From: Arcanobacterium bovis
GTDB taxonomy: Bacteria > Actinomycetota > Actinomycetes > Actinomycetales > Actinomycetaceae
Direction of reading: 5' to 3'
Assembly: GCF_004331995.1 (NCBI RefSeq)
Contig: NZ_SJDT01000004.1
Coordinates: 186,001 to 250,000 of the forward strand
Length of the DNA: 64,000 nucleotides
A program made the position numbers and the translations under genes. Every line of letters begins with the position of its first letter. The first letter of the stretch is position 1. Shown here piece after piece: positions 46,701-54,737 of this stretch. The notes under the pieces were generated by a model. That model was not told the origin of the DNA. It worked only from the letters and a program-made list of their open reading frames with translations, and did not search any database.

Positions 46701-47474
46701 TACGAGGTCTTCGTAGGCATTAAAGAACTGGGAGAAAGTTAGAGTTTCAGCTGCTTTAATATTCGGTACGACGAGCGTGCGCGAACCATCCGGTTTTGCC
46801 ACATCAATGGCGATTCCAAGATTGACGTGAGCTGGCTTAACCAAGGTGGGTTTTCCGCCGTCGGACACCTGGTATGAGTAGTTCATTTCAGGCATTTCCG
46901 CCAGTGCCTCAACCATCGCGTAGGCAATCAGATGCGTAAACGACACCTTGCCGCCGCGAGTGTTGGCGAGGTACTTGTTGATAACCGTGCGGTTATCAAA
47001 CATGATTCGAGCAGGTAGACCACGCACAGACGTAGCCGTTGGAATGTTGAGTGAGGCATCCATATTTTTGGCAAGACCGCGATCGGCACCTTTAAGTAAA
47101 ACGAATTCGTCGTTCGCTCCAGTGGTGTTAGGCGACGTCGGGCGCACGTCGTACGACTTGACGTAAGGCGTGAGTGCTGGCTGAGCTGCGGATCGGGGCT
47201 GTGGGGGCAAATCGGAGCGCGTAACGTTCGTCGATGGGGTTGTTTCGCGGTCTGCTTCTTGCAAGCTGTGGTGGTGTTCCTTACTTTGATCGTCGCGATC
47301 ATCAGGAGAATCGGGGGAGCTGGTGGCGTCTTGTGGTGGGCGACCGGCCGATTCCCAGCGTCTGAACATGTCTAACCACTGCGGGCCAACGTTTGATCTG
47401 TCTTTGAGATAGGCAGCGTAGAGCTCTTCGATAAATCCTTGGTTCGGTCCGAATTCTTCACTACTTTGTGACAT
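43749..47474 (-). CDS. kgd: Multifunctional 2-oxoglutarate dehydrogenase E1 / decarboxylase (Kgd type)
   Basis: This 1241-residue enzyme of the TCA cycle has a three-part layout: a flexible N-terminus rich in Ser/Pro/Asp (about 1-110) without a lipoyl domain, an E2-like acyltransferase domain with SFTHLIAYAMVEAL and TYDHRVIQGA (about 335), then a full thiamine-diphosphate E1 with GDSAFAGQGVV and HVNGDDPEAVVRMARMA. This fusion is characteristic of actinobacteria such as Mycobacterium and Corynebacterium, where it needs a separate lipoylated E2. ATG 47474 follows a GAGGG-type site. The gene stands alone. Confidence 0.95.
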   Translation of the reverse strand: MSQSSEEFGPNQGFIEELYAAYLKDRSNVGPQWLDMFRRWESAGRPPQDATSSPDSPDDRDDQSKEHHHSLQEADRETTPSTNVTRSDLPPQPRSAAQPALTPYVKSYDVRPTSPNTTGANDEFVLLKGADRGLAKNMDASLNIPTATSVRGLPARIMFDNRTVINKYLANTRGGKVSFTHLIAYAMVEALAEMPEMNYSYQVSDGGKPTLVKPAHVNLGIAIDVAKPDGSRTLVVPNIKAAETLTFSQFFNAYEDLVERGRNNKLTLDDYQGTTVSLTNPGGLGTVHSIPRLMNGQGLIVGVGSMTYPPEFQGTAEEALARLGVSKVVHLTSTYDHRVIQGATSGRFLRLMEQKLLGLDDFYDRVYMSLRIPYRPFIWEKDVEYDAERELGKPARIAELIHAYRSRGHLIADTDPLSFHIRRHPDLELQSYGLTLWDLDRSFPTGGFAGTSHLTLREILDQLREAYCRTVGIEYMHIQDPAQRKWFQKRLERPADPTSGATRLQILKKLNEAEAFETFLQTKYVGQKRFSLEGGESLIPALDAILHGAAEDGLSEVAIAMAHRGRLNVLTNIAGKSYKQIFTEFDGIVDPQSVQGSGDVKYHLGTEGMYTSPEGDTVGVYLAANPSHLEAADGVLEGVVRAKLDRMNMGDEYPVLPILIHGDSAFAGQGVVTEVLNYSQLPAYRTGGTIHVIVNNQIGFTTAPSSARSSRYATDITKGLQLPIFHVNGDDPEAVVRMARMAYEYREEFKKDVLLDITCYRKRGHNEGDDPSMTQPIMYSLVDSKRSTRQLYTEALLGRGVLSTEQLEAVERDFQEKLDRAFAEVREAENAAKEAGKSASEILGLPNPGAEEDSTLVGWETAISSAVLARIGDAHTTPPEGFTLHRKIEQLFDRRNKMAREGGIDWGFGELIAFGSLLIDGVPVRISGQDSRRGTFVQRHAVAHCYKSGAEWTPLEGLTDDQAEFAIYDSSLSEYSVLAFEYGYSVERPDALVLWEAQFGDFANGAQTVIDEFICSAEQKWNQKSSLVMLLPHGYEGQGPDHSSARIERYLQLCAENNMLVVQPSTPANHFHLLRRQAFARPRKPLIVFSPKQLLRRKGVTSDVAEFTHGSFLPVIGEQDTAIKDVDRVLLCSGRIYYDLLDERSKRGDQRTVIVRLEQLYPNPVEELTQELSKYPGAEVVWVQDEPANQGPWPHLALEMFSQMDVAVRRVSRPHAAAPSTGLGAIHKAQNAQILAQAFDR

Positions 47475-47843
47475 CTGTTTCCGCCCTCAATCTTTTTGGG
47501 ATGATCCTTTGTTTCTATCTTAGTGACTTTAGTCCCGTTGAGCGGAATTGTGTGTGAATATTTCGCTAAATTGCTCCAAATTTCGTGGAGAAATTATTGA
47601 TTCGTCAAGAAAGCGTATAGACACGTCAAAAGCTTGGTGATGATCGTGTGAAGATTGAGTAGTGGGTGGTGTGTTTGTGATTGGTGGCAATCACCCTGCT
47701 TAGGTTTGTGTTTTGATTCACTGGTCCAAAATATATTTTCTATAGCGCGTTTGTTATCAAACCGTTATGATCGAGTATGGATCTAAACAGCAACGTTTGA
47801 CTTCGTGTTGTTTCGCTCGAAATCTCACCATAAGGAGTACGCC
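47475..47843. other. 369-bp divergent intergenic region between kgd and the M23 peptidase gene
   Basis: AT-rich for the window. It must hold the kgd promoter and the peptidase promoter. For the latter, TATGAT (47766-47771) or TATGGA (47776-47781) with TTGTTA (47751-47756) are possible, none strong. A 7-bp hairpin GTGATTG/CAATCAC lies at 47677-47694. I looked for c-di-AMP riboswitch blocks, which often precede cell-wall hydrolases in this phylum, and did not see them. No small ORF with a good ribosome site was found. Confidence 0.4.
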
Positions 47844-49097
47844 TTGACGACAAACGTCAACACTCAACGCACGCTTCCTTCGCGCCGTGAACAGCGTCTA
47901 GCTGCTCAACGTGGCGAAGAAGTGAACGCTTCGCGTACTTCGGTTTCCATTGCGGAAAACGACACCGCCGTTGTAACGCAGCGTAGGAGCCGTCGTCGTG
48001 AGGTTATTAGTGACGACGAACGCGCACGTCGTCTCGAAGAAATGTTGCGTCGCACCCGCGCAGAGGATGGCGAACAAACTCAAGCTAAACACTACCTTGC
48101 TGAGGGTGAGAAGCCGCCGGTGCTCGCAATTGAGGAATCGCAGGCATTTGTTGAAGCGGCGAAGAATGATGTCGAACACACAGTGAATTTCGAGGTGACG
48201 GGCGGCGTAGAACAACTCACCGAAGCACTGCCGATTCTCAAGGGGAGTGCACTGGGTCGATTGCGCGAGCGCATCGCCTTTAACAATAAATTTGACCGCT
48301 CCGATATTGTGCAGGCATGGGATCGCATTCGGGTAGCAGGTAAATCGCCCGTTGTTGCAGGAACTGGAATTCTTTCTGCAGTGGCTCTTGTTTCGACTGG
48401 TGTGCTTCAAATTCAAGATGCGATGGGGGCACAACCGAGTGCTTCGCAAAAATCTTTGCTCAGCTCGGTGAATGCTTCTAGTACGTTCAGCACTCCGAAG
48501 ACGCTTATCGCTAATGAAGGTGCTGCCGACGGCGCTCGCTTGAAGGCCGCGGAAGAAGCAGCTCATTCTGCTCAGGCACAATGTTTGCCACAAACCGGAG
48601 CGAACTCGTTGGTAGGCTCGTTTGTTGCAGAAAACGATGAAGTGTTCATGCCGATGAAGGAAGGAACGTATCGAGTTTCTTCGACCTTCGGCTATCGCAC
48701 TGATCCATTTGGTTTAGGTGCAAAGTTGCATGAAGGGCAAGATTTCTCGGCGCCAGACGGCACGCCGTTCTTCGCAGTGGCCGATGGTACTGTGCTCCAC
48801 GCAGGCGAAGGGCTTGACGGTGCAGCCTCAAATATGATCGTTGTGCAGCACAATGTGAACGGCAAGAAGTTTACGTCCTGGTATTTGCACATGTGGTCAG
48901 ACGGCATTCTCGTCAAAGCTGGCGATACTGTTAAAGCGGGTCAAAAAATTGGATTGGTAGGTTCGCAGGGGCGTTCCACGGGTCCGCATCTCCACTTTGA
49001 GATTCATCCAGACGAAGGCTTGCGTACCACGGCGATTGAGCCCATGGGATTCATGATGAAGATGGGTGCGCGCGATCTTGGCGAGCGCTGTAACTAG
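47844..49097 (+). CDS. M23-family metallopeptidase (LytM-like), membrane-anchored
   Basis: This 417-residue protein has a charged N-terminus of about 160 residues (RREQRLAAQRGEE, later RRSRRREVISDDERARRLEE), a single hydrophobic segment (about 168-187), a linker, and a C-terminal LytM domain. The zinc ligands are in KLHEGQDF (about 293-300) and HLHFEIH (about 382). It probably cuts peptidoglycan cross-links outside the membrane or regulates such an enzyme. The TTG start at 47844 has AAGGAG six bases upstream; an in-frame ATG at 47805 lacks a site. Confidence 0.85.
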   Translation: MTTNVNTQRTLPSRREQRLAAQRGEEVNASRTSVSIAENDTAVVTQRRSRRREVISDDERARRLEEMLRRTRAEDGEQTQAKHYLAEGEKPPVLAIEESQAFVEAAKNDVEHTVNFEVTGGVEQLTEALPILKGSALGRLRERIAFNNKFDRSDIVQAWDRIRVAGKSPVVAGTGILSAVALVSTGVLQIQDAMGAQPSASQKSLLSSVNASSTFSTPKTLIANEGAADGARLKAAEEAAHSAQAQCLPQTGANSLVGSFVAENDEVFMPMKEGTYRVSSTFGYRTDPFGLGAKLHEGQDFSAPDGTPFFAVADGTVLHAGEGLDGAASNMIVVQHNVNGKKFTSWYLHMWSDGILVKAGDTVKAGQKIGLVGSQGRSTGPHLHFEIHPDEGLRTTAIEPMGFMMKMGARDLGERCN

Positions 49098-49156
49098 TAA
49101 GTTGTAATTAGTAACCAGCAAAATTTACGGTCAGTTGCCCTGCACATCACGCGATA

Positions 49157-49184
49157 TTTCGATAATCTGAACTCGGTATCGAAA
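49157..49184 (+). promoter_or_regulatory. Inverted repeat covering the glycerophosphodiesterase leader
   Basis: TTTCGATA and TATCGAAA (8-bp arms, 12-nt loop). The right arm overlaps GAAAGGAA, the ribosome site of the next gene; GATAAT (49161-49166) inside it could be a -10. It may be an operator or an RNA switch, or chance. Confidence 0.3.
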
Positions 49185-49195
49185 GGAATTGGCTC

Positions 49196-50008
49196 GTGGT
49201 AACTCAACAAACTCAGCGCATGTGGCAGTACGGTAAGAAACCTATTGTTATTGCGCATCGTGGCGGGGGTAATGAGGCTCCAGAGAATTCGCTCAGTGCC
49301 TTTGCAAACATGGATTCGAAGAATTTTCGCTATATCGAAACGGATTCGCATGCCACGTCGGACGGCGTCGTCATCCTCATGCACGACGCGAACCTCGCGC
49401 GCACCACGAATACCGCGGGAAAGATTTCGTCTTTTACGTGGTCACAGATTCTCGATGTGGCTGATGAATCTGGAAATCATCCGGTGCGACTTGAGGACGC
49501 TCTCAAAGGCTTTCCGCACCTCATCTATAATATTGATGCCAAGGATCAGCATGTGGTGCGCCCGCTAATTAAAGTGCTCAAACGTTGCGACGCGCTTGAT
49601 CGGGTGTCACTTTCCTCATTTAACGAGACTCGCCTCAAGTATTTGCGTAGGAAGCTACCGGGGGTACGCACCTCGCTTGGCAGAGGAGCAATTGCGTGGT
49701 TGGTGATTTCAGCTCTGCTCCCGCAAGGTTTAGGGTGGCGTTTAGCTCGGGCGGTGCCGGGTGTGAAGCACGGTGTGGAGGCGATCCAAGTTCCGATAAT
49801 TCACCGGGGGATTCCGGTCCTCACGCCGCGACTAATCGATCTGTGTCACGCACGCCAGCAGGCAGTGCATGTGTGGACCATCAACGATCCGCAGGCAATG
49901 AGAACTTTGGTGCGGCTCGGAGTAGACGCGATTATTACCGATGAGCCGAGCCTGGCTCAAGAAGTTATTGACGATGAATGGAATGTGCTCGAGAGCCTCC
50001 ATCACTGA
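49196..50008 (+). CDS. Glycerophosphodiester phosphodiesterase family protein
   Basis: This 270-residue TIM-barrel enzyme releases glycerol-3-phosphate from lipid head-group diesters. The catalytic block IAHRGGGNEAPENSLSAF lies at about 17-34, and the metal ligands ETDSH and MHDANLARTT follow. The GDPD C-terminal WTINDPQAMRTLVRLGVDAIITDEP is intact. No signal peptide, so it is probably cytoplasmic. GTG start with GAAAGGAA. It is followed 21 bp later by a dehydrogenase gene in the same direction. Confidence 0.9.
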   Translation: MVTQQTQRMWQYGKKPIVIAHRGGGNEAPENSLSAFANMDSKNFRYIETDSHATSDGVVILMHDANLARTTNTAGKISSFTWSQILDVADESGNHPVRLEDALKGFPHLIYNIDAKDQHVVRPLIKVLKRCDALDRVSLSSFNETRLKYLRRKLPGVRTSLGRGAIAWLVISALLPQGLGWRLARAVPGVKHGVEAIQVPIIHRGIPVLTPRLIDLCHARQQAVHVWTINDPQAMRTLVRLGVDAIITDEPSLAQEVIDDEWNVLESLHH

Positions 50009-50029
50009 TTCTTCAGAAAGGACATTTCG

Positions 50030-50968
50030 ATGTATCCAACGAAACTGCTGGTAACTGATGAATACTTTGCGGATTATTTCGCTGCGGAGGTTGGGCATGT
50101 TCAAGACCTCGAGGTGCGCTACGTTCCTAACGACGAGTTAAGCGACGACGACGTGCAATGGGCCGACTCCTGGCTCGGCTTCCGTTTTCCATTGCGTCCA
50201 AATGAGACGGCGATCCGTTGGTTCCACTCTGCCACTGACGGGATCGAACACATGCACCCATATTATGACGATTTGCGCGAAACGGGCGCTGTGCTAACGA
50301 ATACGGTGGCTTCAATGCCGCACCGAATGGCGGAATACGTTGTAGCAGGAGTGCTAGGCTACGTGCGAGAATTTCCCCAGTATCAGGAGTTACAACATGG
50401 TGGTGAGTGGAAGCGTTTGGGTAACGGCACTGCTCAGCACATGAATATGGTGGTTATTGGAACTGGGCATATTGGAAGTGTTATTGCCAAACTGATGCGC
50501 CCATTTGTAGCGCGAGTTGATGGGCTTTCGCGTTCCGGCAGCGCTCGCGAGGAGTTCGACACGGTGCGCCCACTTAGCGATCCTGGTGAACTGCTGCGCG
50601 AGGCCAATATTGTGGTTACCGTTTTGCCGCATACGGACGCTTCGGTCAATATTGTGGGCGAGAATGTATTCTCGCAGCTCCAAGATGCTATTTTCGTAAA
50701 CGTGGGCCGCGGTTCTACTGTAGACGACGATGCCTTGCGCACAGCGTTAGACGGCGGGCAGGTGCGTCACGCGATTCTCGACGTCTTCCCAGAAGAACCT
50801 TTGCAAAATGGTGACTGGCATTGGGATCACCCACAGGTAACGGTGACTCCGCATATTTCGGGACTCACACGCCGCGACGATATTGTGGTCGATTTTTTGG
50901 CGAATTTGCAGGCGCTGCGGGCTGGAACGAAGCCTCCAAATTTGATCAACTTAGATGGCTGGTATTAG
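50030..50968 (+). CDS. D-isomer-specific 2-hydroxyacid dehydrogenase
   Basis: This 312-residue NAD(P)-dependent dehydrogenase has the Rossmann loop VVIGTGHIGS (about 142-151), then NVGRGSTVDDDAL, the acidic residue in LDVFPEEPL and the catalytic His in TPHISG. The family covers phosphoglycerate, lactate, glyoxylate and hydroxypyruvate reductases. The substrate is not clear, and the absence of a C-terminal ACT domain argues against SerA. AAAGGA precedes the ATG. Confidence 0.88.
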   Translation: MYPTKLLVTDEYFADYFAAEVGHVQDLEVRYVPNDELSDDDVQWADSWLGFRFPLRPNETAIRWFHSATDGIEHMHPYYDDLRETGAVLTNTVASMPHRMAEYVVAGVLGYVREFPQYQELQHGGEWKRLGNGTAQHMNMVVIGTGHIGSVIAKLMRPFVARVDGLSRSGSAREEFDTVRPLSDPGELLREANIVVTVLPHTDASVNIVGENVFSQLQDAIFVNVGRGSTVDDDALRTALDGGQVRHAILDVFPEEPLQNGDWHWDHPQVTVTPHISGLTRRDDIVVDFLANLQALRAGTKPPNLINLDGWY

Positions 50969-51002
50969 GACACTCGTCGAATAATATCTGCGCAGCCTAT
51001 TT

Positions 51003-51140
51003 CTATTTTGAAAAATTGCTTAGTTTTTCAAAATATAGCAGAAAAATGTGAACTCTATTTTGAAAAAAGTGCCATTTTTTGAAAATAGAAGCAGTGTTTT
51101 GGGGGTCTATTTCGAAAAATTGCTTAATTTTTCAAAATAG
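51003..51140. repeat. Three tandem AT-rich palindromes with an exact 52-bp period
   Basis: Copies at 51003-51036, 51055-51088 and 51107-51140 follow CTATTTTGAAAAA, about 8 bp, and the complement. Copy 1 has perfect 12-bp arms; copies 2 and 3 each have one mismatch in 14. The linkers are both 18 bp but differ in sequence, so the palindrome rather than the whole unit is conserved. Confidence 0.7.
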
Positions 51141-51185
51141 CCTAAGTGTGAAGCATGAGTGTGAAGTAGTTGTGATGCAGATACT

Positions 51186-51313
51186 TGCCCTAACTTAGAC
51201 GATTTCTTATGTATCGGCGTGATATAGCGCGATGAACAAGCCACCGCCTAAGTTAGGGCACGGTGTATTGGGAACGGCGTACCGTGGGCTCATTGATACC
51301 GCACCCAACACCG
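51186..51313. other. Possible structured RNA or large inverted-repeat element
   Basis: Helix 1 pairs TGCCCTAACTTAG (51186-51198) with its perfect complement at 51248-51260. Helix 2 starts on the next base: CGGTGTATTGGG (51261-51272) pairs with CCCAACACCG (51304-51313) with a two-base bulge. Strand and function unknown. Confidence 0.3.
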
Positions 51314-51347
51314 TAAGCTCAGCGCACCCGCTGCCAACGTATGCTAA

Positions 51348-51389
51348 AGGCCGGCTTTACATTGTAAATCTACAGTGTAAAGCCGGCCT
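51348..51389 (-). terminator. Terminator of tRNA-Arg
   Basis: A 14-bp perfect stem (AGGCCGGCTTTACA and complement) extended by about five more pairs. It starts five bases beyond the tRNA 3' end and is followed by TTTAGC on the minus strand. Confidence 0.65.
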
Positions 51390-51393
51390 GCTG

Positions 51394-51466
51394 TGCCCCG
51401 AACAGGATTCGAACCTGCGACCTTTCGCTCCGGAGGCGAACGCTCTATCCCCTGAGCTATCGGGGC
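51394..51466 (-). tRNA. tRNA-Arg (anticodon CCG)
   Basis: A 73-nt cloverleaf read on the minus strand: acceptor GCCCCGA pairing with TCGGGGC, D-arm AGCTC-GAGC, anticodon arm TTCGC-CTCCGGA-GCGAA with anticodon CCG, and T-arm GCAGG-TTCGAAT-CCTGT. CCA is not encoded; the discriminator base is A. It lies 160 bp from and divergent to argS, the gene for its own synthetase. Confidence 0.95.
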
Positions 51467-51477
51467 AACGATAAAAG

Positions 51478-51483
51478 AGTATA
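51478..51483 (-). promoter_or_regulatory. -10 element for tRNA-Arg
   Basis: TATACT on the minus strand, 11 bases before the tRNA 5' end. No clear -35. Confidence 0.4.
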
Positions 51484-51614
51484 GCAGTACAACATTTCAA
51501 TCTACGAATTATTGAGGTGTGAATTATTGGCTAGCTAGTGGCAAAGAATGCACTTGGCGCAAGAGAATGGCTAAGTTCACCGCCCCAGAAATAGGGAACA
51601 AGTAGATATCTAGC

Positions 51615-51620
51615 TACAAT
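51615..51620 (+). promoter_or_regulatory. -10 element of a predicted leaderless argS transcript
   Basis: TACAAT, six bases (TAACAC), then ATG. No Shine-Dalgarno sequence in the 20 bases upstream of argS. Confidence 0.5.
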
Positions 51621-51626
51621 TAACAC

Positions 51627-53300
51627 ATGACACCAGAGGAACTTTCAGCATTTATCCGCACGTCGCTTCTTGAAGCGATTTCTGAGAATCTTATTGATCT
51701 TAGCGAAGAAGATATCCCGGTCGAGATCAAGGTTGAACGCCCTCGATCTCGCGAGCACGGCGACTGGGCAACCAATATTGCCATGCAGCTTGCGAAAAAG
51801 GCAGGCACGAATCCACGTGCTTTTGCAGGTATTTTGACTGAAAAGCTGAATGCGAACCCAGATATCACCAAGACGGATATTGCTGGTCCTGGCTTTATAA
51901 ACATCACCTTGAATGCGGCAGCAGCCGGCGAATTGGCACGTACGATTCTCACCGCTGGTGAATCTTATGGTCGCAACCAGAGCGCCGAAGGTACGCATGT
52001 GAATCTGGAGTTTGTATCGGCCAATCCAACTGGTCCTATCCACGTGGGCGGCGCCCGCTGGGCTGCTGTAGGCGATTCTTTGGCTCGCATCCTCGAAGCA
52101 ACGGGTGTGAATGTTACGCGCGAATACTACTTCAACGATCACGGTGCGCAGATTGACCGTTTCTCAAAGTCCTTGCTTGCCCGTGCTCGTGGTCAAGAAG
52201 CTCCAGAGGATGGCTACGGTGGTCAGTACATCGAAGATATAGCCAACGAAGTTCTTGGTGCACACCCTGAGGTCACTTTGGCCGAACTTGACGACGCCGC
52301 AGCTCAAGAGTTTTTCCGCGAATACGGCGTGAACCTCATGTTCGCCGAAATCAAAAAAGAGCTTGAAGCTTTCCGTGTCCACTTTGATGTGTTCTTCCAC
52401 GAAGATACGCTGCACAAATCAGGTGCTGTGGATCGCGCTATTGAAACCTTGCGTAGCAAGGGAGTTATTTTCGAGCAAGACGGCGCAACCTGGGTTCGTA
52501 CCACCGATTTTGGTGACGATAAGGATCGCGTGATTATTAAGTCCGACGGCGATGCGGCTTACTTCGCGGGCGACATCGCCTACTACCTGGACAAGCGTAA
52601 TCGTGGTGCTGATCAGGTTATTCTCATGCTCGGCGCCGATCACCACGGATACATTGGTCGAATTTATGCCATGACCCGCGCTTTTGGCGATACTGCTGGA
52701 AAGGGCGAAAACCACGAGATTCTCATCGGACAGCTCGTCAATTTGGTGCGCGACGGCGAACCGGTGCGTATGTCGAAACGTGCGGGCACGATCGTCGTCC
52801 TGGCAGATTTGGTGGAAGCAGCAGGGGTTGACGCCGCGCGCTACTCGCTCGTACGCGCAGCGATGGACACTACCCTCGAAATCGATCTGGCTTTGATTTC
52901 CTCTCATACCAATGAAAATCCGGTGTACTACGTGCAGTATGCTCATGCCCGCACAAAGTCGGTTGACCGCAATGCGGCAGAACACGGCGTTACGCGCGAT
53001 AATTTCGATCCGAGCTTGCTCGATTCTGAGGCGGATAACGAACTTTTGGCAACGCTCGCGAAGTATCCAGAGATCGTGTCACAAGCCGCCCAGCTGCGCG
53101 AACCTCATCGGATTGCTCGCTATGTGGAAGACTTAGCCGGCGCATATCACGCTTGGTATGGTAAGTCGAGAGTCACACCACGTGCTGATGAAGAGGTAAC
53201 TCCGGTGCATCAGGCGCGTTTGTGGCTTAACGACGCTACTGGTCAAGTTTTGGCCAATGGACTTGGTCTTTTGGGAGTGAGTGCTCCAGATAAGATGTAG
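51627..53300 (+). CDS. argS: Arginyl-tRNA synthetase
   Basis: This 557-residue class I synthetase has the [11 protein letters not shown] block (about 132-142) with the HIGH-type HVGG. The KMSKS-type loop is [13 protein letters not shown] (about 376). The N-terminal Arg-S additional domain and C-terminal DALR anticodon-binding domain ([12 protein letters not shown] onward) are present. It opens the argS-lysA-hom-thrC-thrB set, the usual actinobacterial order. Confidence 0.96.
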   Translation: MTPEELSAFIRTSLLEAISENLIDLSEEDIPVEIKVERPRSREHGDWATNIAMQLAKKAGTNPRAFAGILTEKLNANPDITKTDIAGPGFINITLNAAAAGELARTILTAGESYGRNQSAEGTHVNLEFVSANPTGPIHVGGARWAAVGDSLARILEATGVNVTREYYFNDHGAQIDRFSKSLLARARGQEAPEDGYGGQYIEDIANEVLGAHPEVTLAELDDAAAQEFFREYGVNLMFAEIKKELEAFRVHFDVFFHEDTLHKSGAVDRAIETLRSKGVIFEQDGATWVRTTDFGDDKDRVIIKSDGDAAYFAGDIAYYLDKRNRGADQVILMLGADHHGYIGRIYAMTRAFGDTAGKGENHEILIGQLVNLVRDGEPVRMSKRAGTIVVLADLVEAAGVDAARYSLVRAAMDTTLEIDLALISSHTNENPVYYVQYAHARTKSVDRNAAEHGVTRDNFDPSLLDSEADNELLATLAKYPEIVSQAAQLREPHRIARYVEDLAGAYHAWYGKSRVTPRADEEVTPVHQARLWLNDATGQVLANGLGLLGVSAPDKM

Positions 53301-53340
53301 TGCTTGACCGAGCTCCGCAAGGAATTCCGAAAGGATAAAT

Positions 53341-54714
53341 ATGAATATGGAACAGCTTGAAGCGCCAGTCCCAGATGGAGCACCTCACGGAGTTTGGTCA
53401 ATAAATACAGAGCGTTTGCCTTCGGGTGAATTATGCGTCGCTGGTGTGCCAGTGGGGCAGATCGCGCAGGAGTTTCCCACCCCACGTTTCGTGCTCGACG
53501 CGAATGACGCGCGCTCGCGGGCACGTGCATGGAAAGAGGCGATGGATCAGGCCTTTGCTGATTTGGCCGGCGCGCACGTCTATTACGCTGGAAAAGCCTT
53601 TCTTTCCAAGGCCTTTGCTCGGTGGATGTACGAAGAAGGCCTCCATATCGACACGGCTTCTGAAGGCGAGCTAGTTACTGCATTAGCCGGCGGAGTGCCA
53701 GGTAGTGCGTGTGGTCTGCACGGAAATAACAAATCTCGAGCCGAAATTGAACGAGCTTTGCGCGAAGGCGTAGCCCATATTGTGGTCGATTCGCTCGCCG
53801 AGCTTGAATTTGTCAATGTTGTTGCGCAGGAAAACAACGCCGTCGCTCCAATCTATCTGCGGCTAACTACCGGCGTTCACGCTGGCGGGCACGAGTTTAT
53901 TGCCACGGCGCACGAGGATCAGAAATTTGGTCTTTCGGTGACGACGGGCGTGGCGCGGCAAGCGATGGCACGTGCACACGAACTAGAGAACGTGCAGCTC
54001 ATCGGTTTGCATTCGCATATTGGATCACAAATCTCGGCAACCGAGGGATTCGCACAGGCGGCGCAAGTTATTTTTGAAGAGCGAGTCTGGGCACATGAGC
54101 AGGGGATCGCCATCAATGAGATCGATCTCGGCGGTGGCTATGGCATCCGTTATACGGCAGCCGACGATATCGCTCCCAGCCCGCGCGAGTTTGCGCGGAT
54201 TCTTGCGCAGGTAGTGCGCGAGCACGTGGAGAAGACCGGTCTACCGGCACCGCTGGTTTCTATCGAGCCGGGCCGTTCGATCGTCGCTCCAGCGATGTTT
54301 ACGCTGTACACGGTGGGTACAGTCAAAGATGTTGCCATTGATTCTGGCGTGCGTACCTATGTTTCGGTAGACGGCGGAATGTCCGATAATATTCGTCCCG
54401 CCCTGTACGAAGCCGATTACACTGCGGCTCTGGCTGCTCGAAATTCACAAGCCCCTACCCAGCGCTGCCGCGTGGTAGGAAAGCACTGCGAATCTGGAGA
54501 TATCGTGGTGCGAAATGTAGCCTTGCCGTCCGATATTCATGCTGGTGATTTGCTTGCTGTGCCCGCAACGGGGGCCTATGGGCGGGCGATGGCGTCTAAT
54601 TACAATATGTTGCCACGGCCAGGTGTGGTAGCAGTTGAAGACGGCGTACTCACCGAGCTTATTCGCAGCGAGAGTATTGATGACCTTCTCGCTCTCGATC
54701 AAGACCAGCAATAA
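53341..54714 (+). CDS. lysA: Diaminopimelate decarboxylase
   Basis: This 457-residue PLP enzyme makes lysine, the last step of the pathway. The PLP lysine is in YYAGKAFLSKAF (about 81-92). GGGYGIRY (about 265) and EPGRSIVAPA (about 317) bind phosphate, and CESGDIV carries the active-site Cys of the second subunit. GAAAGGA precedes the ATG at 53341. Forty bases separate it from argS. Confidence 0.95.
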   Translation: MNMEQLEAPVPDGAPHGVWSINTERLPSGELCVAGVPVGQIAQEFPTPRFVLDANDARSRARAWKEAMDQAFADLAGAHVYYAGKAFLSKAFARWMYEEGLHIDTASEGELVTALAGGVPGSACGLHGNNKSRAEIERALREGVAHIVVDSLAELEFVNVVAQENNAVAPIYLRLTTGVHAGGHEFIATAHEDQKFGLSVTTGVARQAMARAHELENVQLIGLHSHIGSQISATEGFAQAAQVIFEERVWAHEQGIAINEIDLGGGYGIRYTAADDIAPSPREFARILAQVVREHVEKTGLPAPLVSIEPGRSIVAPAMFTLYTVGTVKDVAIDSGVRTYVSVDGGMSDNIRPALYEADYTAALAARNSQAPTQRCRVVGKHCESGDIVVRNVALPSDIHAGDLLAVPATGAYGRAMASNYNMLPRPGVVAVEDGVLTELIRSESIDDLLALDQDQQ

Positions 54715-54737
54715 CGTACAGAGTAGTGGTGGAACTA

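Larger units (their letters stand above)
50969..51393. other. 425-bp gene-free region
   Basis: It lies between the 2-hydroxyacid dehydrogenase and tRNA-Arg. It holds three AT-rich palindromes (51003-51140), two adjoining inverted repeats (51186-51313) and the tRNA terminator hairpin (51348-51389). An 80-codon open frame at 51232-51474 crosses the tRNA antisense and is not credible as a gene. Confidence 0.5.

Noticed and set aside
47475-47843. Possible c-di-AMP (ydaO-type) riboswitch before the M23 peptidase gene
   Set aside because: Such riboswitches often precede cell-wall hydrolases in actinobacteria, but the conserved GGGGGAGCC-like and GCCGAAUCC-like blocks are not found.
51003-51140. 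CRISPR-like regularity of three repeats
   Set aside because: Repeats are AT-rich palindromes of 34 bp with only 18-bp linkers, just three copies, and no cas genes in the window.
51232-51474. 80-codon open frame on the plus strand
   Set aside because: It runs through the tRNA-Arg gene in antisense, has no ribosome site and overlaps the inverted repeats.
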